Below are positions 59,233 through 64,000 of a stretch of DNA of 64,000 nt, in pieces; positions within the stretch are counted from its first letter, which is position 1; each line of letters opens with the position of its first letter. Position numbers and translations under genes: made by a program. Source of the DNA: DASQPR01 sp963727415 (GTDB taxonomy: Bacteria > Actinomycetota > Actinomycetes > Mycobacteriales > Micromonosporaceae); contig CAVSGF010000003.1 in the NCBI GenBank assembly GCA_963727415.1, positions 620,001 through 684,000 on the forward strand, written 5' to 3'. Under the pieces are notes generated by a model. That model saw nothing but the letters and a program-made list of their open reading frames with translations, was not told the origin of the DNA and made no database searches.

Positions 59233-59312
59233 GCCTTGGTGGCTGCGGCCGGTGTTGTAGTGCGCGACGAACTCGTCCAAGGTCCGATGAAGGTGGGTGT
59301 CGCTGACTGGGA
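59233..59312 (-). mobile_element. Transposase (DDE/integrase core) C-terminal scrap
   Basis: On the minus strand DTHLHRTLDEFVAHYNTGRS followed by HQG matches the end of IS3/IS481-type integrase domains, where the last catalytic Glu and a YNxxRPHxxL motif lie; here it reads YNTGRSHQG. Nothing upstream gives a credible continuation, no inverted terminal repeats are seen, and several stops interrupt the flanks. The interval 59133-59551 holds no other supported gene; it looks like the decayed footprint of an insertion sequence. Confidence 0.5.
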
Positions 59313-59551
59313 GTATCCGGTCGCGGCCTCGGCCAGGTCGGTGGCGAGGTTTCGTGCCAATTGGGTGGTCCACTCGGCGCTGCTGCTCCTCGGGCTCACC
59401 GTAATCCGCCTGGTGACGCCGCGCGACCGTCTGTTGCGACAGGTCATCGGCGAGGAACTCAACGACCTGCCGTCCGACCTCGAGGAGGCCCTCGCCGATC
59501 ACCCCCTCATGTCTGCCGTTTGAGCATTTACGTAGTAGAGATGGATGCGCC

Positions 59552-60883
59552 ATGACCGCATCGAGCACCGAGGCCGGCACCCAAGCACCCGCATCACACG
59601 CGCCTCACTCGCCAGCCACCAGCACCGGCGAATCCGGCAATCCCGGCGGCCCCCCGGCCGAGCCGCCTGCCAAACCGCTCTGGCGGAACTGGCGGTTCCA
59701 GCTGCTCTGGGTCGGTTCCAGTACCGGCTTTCTCGGCCTTACCATCGCCGATTTCGCCTACCCGCTGGTCATTCTTGCGATTACCGGTGCGCCCGCGATG
59801 GCGGCCCTGTTCGGGTTCGTGCAGACACTCGCAACGATGCTCGCCGGCATTCCGGCCGGCGCGCTGGTCGACCGGTTCGACCGCCGTCGTGTCCTCATGG
59901 CGGTCGAGTTGTTTCGCGGGGCCGCGACGGCAAGCGTGTTCGCCGCCTGGAGCGCCGGGCACCTCACGGTCGCGCACTTGATCGCGGTAGCGGCGCTTCT
60001 CGGCGCGGCCGCGCCACTGGGCATGTCAGCGCGGATGCTGGTGCTGCGGTCGGTGGTGCCACCAACGCAGCTCACCCAGGCATTGACCCAGGATGAGGTA
60101 CGCACCGCGATCGGTGGTCTCGCCGGGCCGCCGATCGGAGGCGTGCTTCTGGCCGTTTCGCGAGCACTGCCGTTCCTGGTCACGACCCTGACATACGTGG
60201 CGTCGTTTCTGACCGCGCTGGTCGTGCGGGTACCGGTCCGGGAGGCGGCCGGGCCGGCGTCCGGAGGCGGCGAACGGTCCAGCGTCTTCGCCGGAATTCG
60301 CGAGATCTGGACGAATCAGGTGGTACGGACCACCGTGTTGATGATCAGCGTGATCAATGTGGGCGGCAACGCGCTGTTCCTTGCGGTCGCGGTACTGCTC
60401 CTGGACCAGGGCGCGTCGCCGCGCGCCATCGGTGTCGCGGTGGCCGGCGAGGCGATCGGCACCCTGCTCGGCACGCCATTTGTCGCACGCCTGCACCGGA
60501 TGTTCTCGCCGGGCAAGCTGCTGATCGGCGTCGGCATCGCACTGACCGTCGCGGTCGCCCTCCTGGCCGTACCGCTGGGGCCATGGTGGGTGCTCGGCGC
60601 ACTGAGCCTGGGCATGGTCGGTGTGCCGTCCATCCGGGTCCTGCTCGACGTCCTGGTGCTACGGCAGGTCCCAGACGAGCGGCGTGGCCGCACCCTCGGC
60701 GCGGTGATGACGATCTTCACCGTCGGTATGCCGGTCGGTGCCATCGCCGGAGGTCTGGCGCTGCAATTCATCGGTGCCACCCCGACCATCCTTCTGGTCG
60801 CGGGTGTCTGCCTGATCAGCGTGCTGATCGGCGTGGGTACCCCAGCGTTGCGGGCGGCGCGGTGGCCGGAACCGGTCGCGTAG
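59552..60883 (+). CDS. MFS transporter (MFS_3/EntS-like exporter)
   Basis: 443 residues. A long hydrophilic Ala/Pro-rich N-terminus (1-42) precedes twelve predicted helices: LLWVGSSTGFLGLTIADFAY, AALFGFVQTLATMLAGIPAG with the MFS signature GALVDRFDRRRVL, VAALLGAAAPLGMSARMLVL, and IGVAVAGEAIGTLLGTPFVA. VFAGIREIWTNQVVRTTVLM marks the central loop typical of MFS_3. Probable drug or siderophore efflux. ATG 59552. Its last 68 bases overlap the convergent MFS gene. Confidence 0.9.
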   Translation: MTASSTEAGTQAPASHAPHSPATSTGESGNPGGPPAEPPAKPLWRNWRFQLLWVGSSTGFLGLTIADFAYPLVILAITGAPAMAALFGFVQTLATMLAGIPAGALVDRFDRRRVLMAVELFRGAATASVFAAWSAGHLTVAHLIAVAALLGAAAPLGMSARMLVLRSVVPPTQLTQALTQDEVRTAIGGLAGPPIGGVLLAVSRALPFLVTTLTYVASFLTALVVRVPVREAAGPASGGGERSSVFAGIREIWTNQVVRTTVLMISVINVGGNALFLAVAVLLLDQGASPRAIGVAVAGEAIGTLLGTPFVARLHRMFSPGKLLIGVGIALTVAVALLAVPLGPWWVLGALSLGMVGVPSIRVLLDVLVLRQVPDERRGRTLGAVMTIFTVGMPVGAIAGGLALQFIGATPTILLVAGVCLISVLIGVGTPALRAARWPEPVA

Positions 60884-62126
60884 GACCGGCCTCCACCGGT
60901 CGCGACCGGGCGCGGCCCGCTGGGGGAGCGGGCCGCGCCCAGCGCCGATCCGGCGTCAGGATGGCCCCGCCGAGCGCCGACGTCAACAGGGTCACCAGGG
61001 CCGCGACGATCGTTACGGCGAAGGCTCCCGCCGAGCCGTGCGCCTCCGCGAGCGGCCCGGCGAGGCCGACACCGAGCGCGACCCCACCGACTGTGCCGCT
61101 GGCGAGCAGGGTCATCACCACACCGGTTCGGCCGGGCGGCGCGATCCGCTCGGCCAACGCGTACGCGGTGACCAGCACCGGAGCGACAGTCACACCGAGC
61201 ACCGCCATGGCCAGCATCGCGGTCGCCAGCGACGACACCGTGAGCAGGGCAAGTGACGCCATGAGAAGGGCGAGCGCGAAAAGCGGCAGCCGGAGCCGGA
61301 GCCGGAAACGAGCCGGCAGATATGCGGTTGCGAACCCGGCGGCGGTGCTGCCCACGCCCAGCACCGAGTAGACGATCCCGCCGATGCCGGTACGCCCGAT
61401 CGATTCGGTGAATGCCGACACGCCGGTCTGGGTGCCACCGAAGACCACCCCGATGCCGACCATCACGGCGATCAGCACGGCGATGGGTCGCAGCGGCAGC
61501 GCCACCTGTCGCGCGGACCGGCGAGTGGACCGGCCAACGGCGGAGCGATGCAGTGCGAACGGGATAGCGGCGGCAACGGTCAGAAGCACCGCGGCGGTCA
61601 ACGGAAGCCCCGGCACGCCAGTCAACGCCAGCAAGCCGACGAGTGCCGGGCCGGCAACGAACGAGGCCTCGTCGGCGGCGCCCTCGTACGACATCGCGGT
61701 GGGTACCGCGTCCGGCCGTCGCGCCAGCAGGGCCACCCACCGGACCCGTACCAGCGGTCCGATCTGCGGGGTCGTGATGCCGGCCCACGCCGCCAGCCCG
61801 ACCACGGCGGCGATCGGCGCTCCGGACAGGACGGAGACCAGCGTCAGCGCAATCGCGGCCGCGTTGACGGCGGCGGCCAGAACTCCGACCGGCCGGTGCC
61901 CGAGCCGGTCGGAGGTGAACCCGATGATCGGACCGCCGGCCGCGGCACCCAGACCGAGCGCGGCGGTTACCAGCCCGGCTCGCGCGTAGCTCCCGGTCAC
62001 CTGAACCACCACGGTGATGAGGCCGAGCGGGATCATCGCGGCAGGCAGGCGGCCGAGAAATGACATGACCAGGAATCCGGGTCCGGTAACGCGGACCAAG
62101 GCACGGTACGAAGAAGGGGCGGGCAC
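60816..62126 (-). CDS. MFS transporter
   Basis: 436 residues with twelve helices. GFLVMSFLGRLPAAMIPLGL opens, GGPIIGFTSDRLGHRPVGVL is the MFS loop 2-3 signature, ALLARRPDAVPTAMSYEGAA and ASFVAGPALVGLLALTGVPG follow, and the tail is Pro/Ala/Arg-rich. GTG 62126. Probable small-molecule efflux. It converges on and overlaps the preceding MFS gene; the two are different subfamilies, so this is not a simple duplication. Confidence 0.88.
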   Translation of the reverse strand: MPAPSSYRALVRVTGPGFLVMSFLGRLPAAMIPLGLITVVVQVTGSYARAGLVTAALGLGAAAGGPIIGFTSDRLGHRPVGVLAAAVNAAAIALTLVSVLSGAPIAAVVGLAAWAGITTPQIGPLVRVRWVALLARRPDAVPTAMSYEGAADEASFVAGPALVGLLALTGVPGLPLTAAVLLTVAAAIPFALHRSAVGRSTRRSARQVALPLRPIAVLIAVMVGIGVVFGGTQTGVSAFTESIGRTGIGGIVYSVLGVGSTAAGFATAYLPARFRLRLRLPLFALALLMASLALLTVSSLATAMLAMAVLGVTVAPVLVTAYALAERIAPPGRTGVVMTLLASGTVGGVALGVGLAGPLAEAHGSAGAFAVTIVAALVTLLTSALGGAILTPDRRWARPAPPAGRARSRPVEAGPTRPVPATAPPATLGYPRRSAR

Positions 62127-62453
62127 GAGCCGAACGCTCCAATGAGAATGTGGATGTTCGCACGCCGTCCCACCCTCCGGCGTGCCCGTTGCGGCCCTGT
62201 GCGATCTTCAACATTAGCCGCCGACCGGTCCGACCAGCCAGATACCCGCCTCAAATCGTGCGGCGAATCACCCTAAATGGAACATCGGCGAAAAGCTAGA
62301 CGTGGCTAAAAAAACTGAAGTCTGCAAAGGTAGTGGCGACCGTGCCGCACCCCGCCGGCCCGCGGTGAAGGTGATCGTGCACACAACGTATGTTCCTTTC
62401 GCAACCGGCTCCGCGTGCGCGGCGTCGGTTCGCTCTTCTTCCGGGAGGTGACC
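62127..62453. other. Divergent control region before the repeat-bearing protein
   Basis: About 330 bases without a supported gene. A less GC-rich tract, 62265-62330, includes CTAAAAAAACTG. GGAACAT (62280-62286) and ATGTTCC (near 62388) are complementary about 100 bases apart. CGTATGTTC near 62388 could be a -10 element of the rightward gene. GGGAGGTG precedes the ATG at 62454. Confidence 0.4.
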
Positions 62454-64000
62454 ATGAGCAGCGATCATGACGAGCGGTACCGCCCGGCCGCTCCCGCCTG
62501 GGCCACCGTTCCGACGATGCCGTGGCAGAAGGTCATCGGCACCGAGGAAGATGAGGAGGGCGGCAGTCCCACTCCGGCACCTCCGGGTGCCGGCCGGGCC
62601 CCGGTGCCAAGCCAGCGTGGGTCGCACGGCCAGTCACCGGCCGAACCGCGCGGCCGCGACCCGCGATCGGCGCCCCCCGGCCAGCAGCCGCAAGGTCCGC
62701 AGCAGCCAGCTCAGCATCCTCGGGGCCAGCACCCGCGCGGTCCGCAGGCCCATCCACAGGGGCAGCCGCCGCGTGGTCGTGGTGGCCAGCCGCCGCACGG
62801 CGGGGCTCACCCGGGCACCAATCCCCCGGCTCCGGGTGGCGGCCAGCGCCCGCATTCGGGGCCGCCGGCCGGATCCCGGCAAGGTCCGCCACCCGGCTAC
62901 CCGGCGCGCGGACCGCAGCACGGGGCGCCGCAGGCGTACGCCGGCCCGCAGCATCCTGGCCAGCGCCCGGGGCCCCCTCCGGGCCAGCGGCCGGGTCGCC
63001 CGCGCGGTCCGCAGGGCGGGCCGCCGCCAGGTCAGATCCCGCCGCCAGGTCAGATCCCGCCGCCAGGAGGTCGGCCGCCACAGCACGGCCGGCCCGGACC
63101 GCAGCCCGGCCAGCAGCCGCCGAATGGGCCGGCTCACCGCCCGGCGGCACCCGGCGACCTGCCGTCATGGGCCGGACCGACACCGCAGCCGAACGACACC
63201 CCGATCCGGGCGTCGGCCGCGGTCGCACCGCCGCGACCGCAGCAGCGGGATGCCGCGCCCGCCACGCCGGCGTCCGCGCCACCTGCCCCGGCCTCGGCAC
63301 CCCCGGCTCCGTCGTCAGCACCGCCCGCGTCGGCACCGACTTCTGCCGCGCCCGTCTCGCCGGCTCCATCGTCGGCGCCCCCAGCGTCGGCACCGCCGGC
63401 CGATTCCGGCGACCTGGACGCGGGCAACTCCTGGTTCGCCTCGTCGGCGGCGGTCAGCGACGCACCGGTCTCCAGCCAGCCCGTGTCGGCCCAGCCGGTA
63501 TCCGGAGAACCGGTCTCCGCGCAACCGGTGTCCGGCGTTCCGGCCTCGGGCATCCCGGCCTCGGGCATCCCGGCCTCGGGCATCCCGGCCTCGGGCATCC
63601 CGGCCTCGGGCATCCCGGCCTCGGCACCCCCGGACTCTCCCGCAGCGCCAGACCCGGAGCAGATCCTGGCCACCTACGAGTGGTCCTTCCACCCGGAGAC
63701 GCTCCGCGAGGTGGTCGAGGACGAGGACGGCCTGGGCCAGATCCGCGACATGCTGACCGACAAGCTCAACACGCGCAGCGACAACGCTTCCCGAGCGCGG
63801 CTGCTCAGCCTGCGCGCGGTGGTATCCCGCATCCTCGGCGATCTCAGCAAGGCGCTCGCCGACGCCAAGCTTGCCCTGGCCCATGCGGAGGCGACCGGCG
63901 AACTGAGGCGCGTCGCGATCTGCCAGGCGCGTCTGGCGCACGTCCTGCAGTGGCAGGGTGAGTTCGCCGAGGCCGACCGGTTGTTCGCCGAGGCCAACTC
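62454..64000 (+). CDS. Large Pro/Gly/Gln-rich protein with TPR-like domain (runs off right edge)
   Basis: At least 515 residues, 3' end outside the window. ATG 62454 with GGGAGGTG six bases upstream. N-terminus MSSDHDERYRPAAPAWATVP and TMPWQKVIGTEEDEEG. Residues about 40-330 are very rich in Pro, Gly, Gln and Arg (for example QGPQQPAQHPRGQHPRGPQA), then Ala/Pro/Ser. Pentapeptide repeats of the PVSxQ and PASGI type follow (about 340-390). From about 400 a folded region begins: DPEQILATYEWSFHPETLRE, then helices LLSLRAVVSRILGDLSKALA and LAHVLQWQGEFAEADRLFAE resembling tetratricopeptide repeats. Disordered N-terminal scaffold plus TPR is common near actinomycete secretion or signalling genes; the role is unknown. 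Confidence 0.8.
   Translation, partial: MSSDHDERYRPAAPAWATVPTMPWQKVIGTEEDEEGGSPTPAPPGAGRAPVPSQRGSHGQSPAEPRGRDPRSAPPGQQPQGPQQPAQHPRGQHPRGPQAHPQGQPPRGRGGQPPHGGAHPGTNPPAPGGGQRPHSGPPAGSRQGPPPGYPARGPQHGAPQAYAGPQHPGQRPGPPPGQRPGRPRGPQGGPPPGQIPPPGQIPPPGGRPPQHGRPGPQPGQQPPNGPAHRPAAPGDLPSWAGPTPQPNDTPIRASAAVAPPRPQQRDAAPATPASAPPAPASAPPAPSSAPPASAPTSAAPVSPAPSSAPPASAPPADSGDLDAGNSWFASSAAVSDAPVSSQPVSAQPVSGEPVSAQPVSGVPASGIPASGIPASGIPASGIPASGIPASAPPDSPAAPDPEQILATYEWSFHPETLREVVEDEDGLGQIRDMLTDKLNTRSDNASRARLLSLRAVVSRILGDLSKALADAKLALAHAEATGELRRVAICQARLAHVLQWQGEFAEADRLFAEAN
63541..63615 (+). repeat. 15-bp coding tandem repeat, five copies (PASGI)
   Basis: The unit CGGCCTCGGGCATCC is repeated perfectly five times, encoding PASGI pentapeptides. 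It is preceded by degenerate 15-base units encoding PVSAQ, PVSGE, PVSAQ and PVSGV from about 63480, and followed by one diverged unit. In frame with the host gene. Confidence 0.9.

Noticed and set aside
59230..59523. 97-codon plus-strand frame with a hydrophobic stretch
   Set aside because: It is antisense to the transposase-like tail, has no ribosome site, and its hydrophobic part arises from the complement of charged residues.
62280..62306. GGAAC-N17-CGTG resembling an ECF sigma promoter
   Set aside because: The -10 part does not match CGTT well, there is no conserved context, and such matches occur by chance.
1..64000. CRISPR array, prophage, integrative element, riboswitch, biosynthetic cluster
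   Set aside because: No regularly spaced repeat array, phage structural genes, integrase with attachment repeats, recognisable aptamer, PKS/NRPS or RiPP genes were seen; the window is mostly core chromosome.

Overview
The window is strongly GC-rich with third codon positions dominated by G and C, frequent GTG and TTG starts, and short gene spacings. It reads as a chromosomal core segment of a high-GC actinomycete. Diagnostic content is a class II DAHP synthase, the actinobacterial cytochrome bc1-aa3 branch (ctaE-qcrC-qcrA-qcrB, with ctaC-ctaF nearby), a PimB'-type mannosyltransferase, a cbhK-type adenosine kinase, ECF42 sigma with DGPF protein, and DUF3043/DUF2203 families. Gene content and order from aroG to glycerate kinase resemble Mycobacterium tuberculosis Rv2178c-Rv2205c (from memory). 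A histone-H1-like Lys/Ala tail and a second short Rel protein fit a Micromonosporaceae-like lineage, but the genus cannot be fixed from the sequence.

Layout. 0-4.6 kb: ECF42 sigma, DGPF protein and SRPBCC gene, a PAP2 phosphatase, a transglutaminase pseudogene and a HIT protein. 4.6-14.5 kb: threonine aldolase, DAHP synthase, a proline-rich membrane metalloprotease, DUF2203, proC, 6-phosphofructokinase, a DEDD exoribonuclease, a degenerate phosphotransferase, a Crp-family regulator and PlsC. 14.6-21.5 kb: a membrane protein, an FMO/hydrolase pair, a small basic protein, an endonuclease/phosphatase with glucokinase, an H1-tailed protein and an SRPBCC protein. 21.6-31.6 kb: acyl-CoA ligase overlapping a histidine kinase with its response regulator, PimB', M48 protease, NYN protein and a DnaQ/UvrC-like fusion. 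32-38 kb: short Rel, NUDIX, nucleotidyltransferase, lone RAM domain and an S9 peptidase. 38-48 kb: trpD, the respiratory genes, and an inserted YdbC/SRPBCC/winged-helix block. 48-57.5 kb: cysteine desulfurase with TusA, adenosine kinase, ErpA-like protein, glycerate kinase, nadA, murA and DUF3043. 57.5-64 kb: an ArsR-like regulator divergent from a hydrolase with a clear palindromic operator, a transposase scrap, two convergent MFS exporters, and the start of a large repeat-bearing protein that runs off the right edge.

The main anomaly is data quality or decay. Seven conserved single-copy genes (proC, pfk, the Rv2179c-like exoribonuclease, plsC, trpD, qcrB, murA) are broken by small indels while the amino acid sequence between breaks is intact. 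Because murA and qcrB should be essential or nearly so, base-calling or assembly indels are the best explanation. The transglutaminase is different: it has also lost its N-terminal half and looks like a real pseudogene. No tRNA, rRNA, CRISPR array, complete insertion sequence or prophage is visible. I found no convincing undescribed multi-gene system; the best leads are regulatory sites, divergent enzymes and non-canonical starts listed in the findings.
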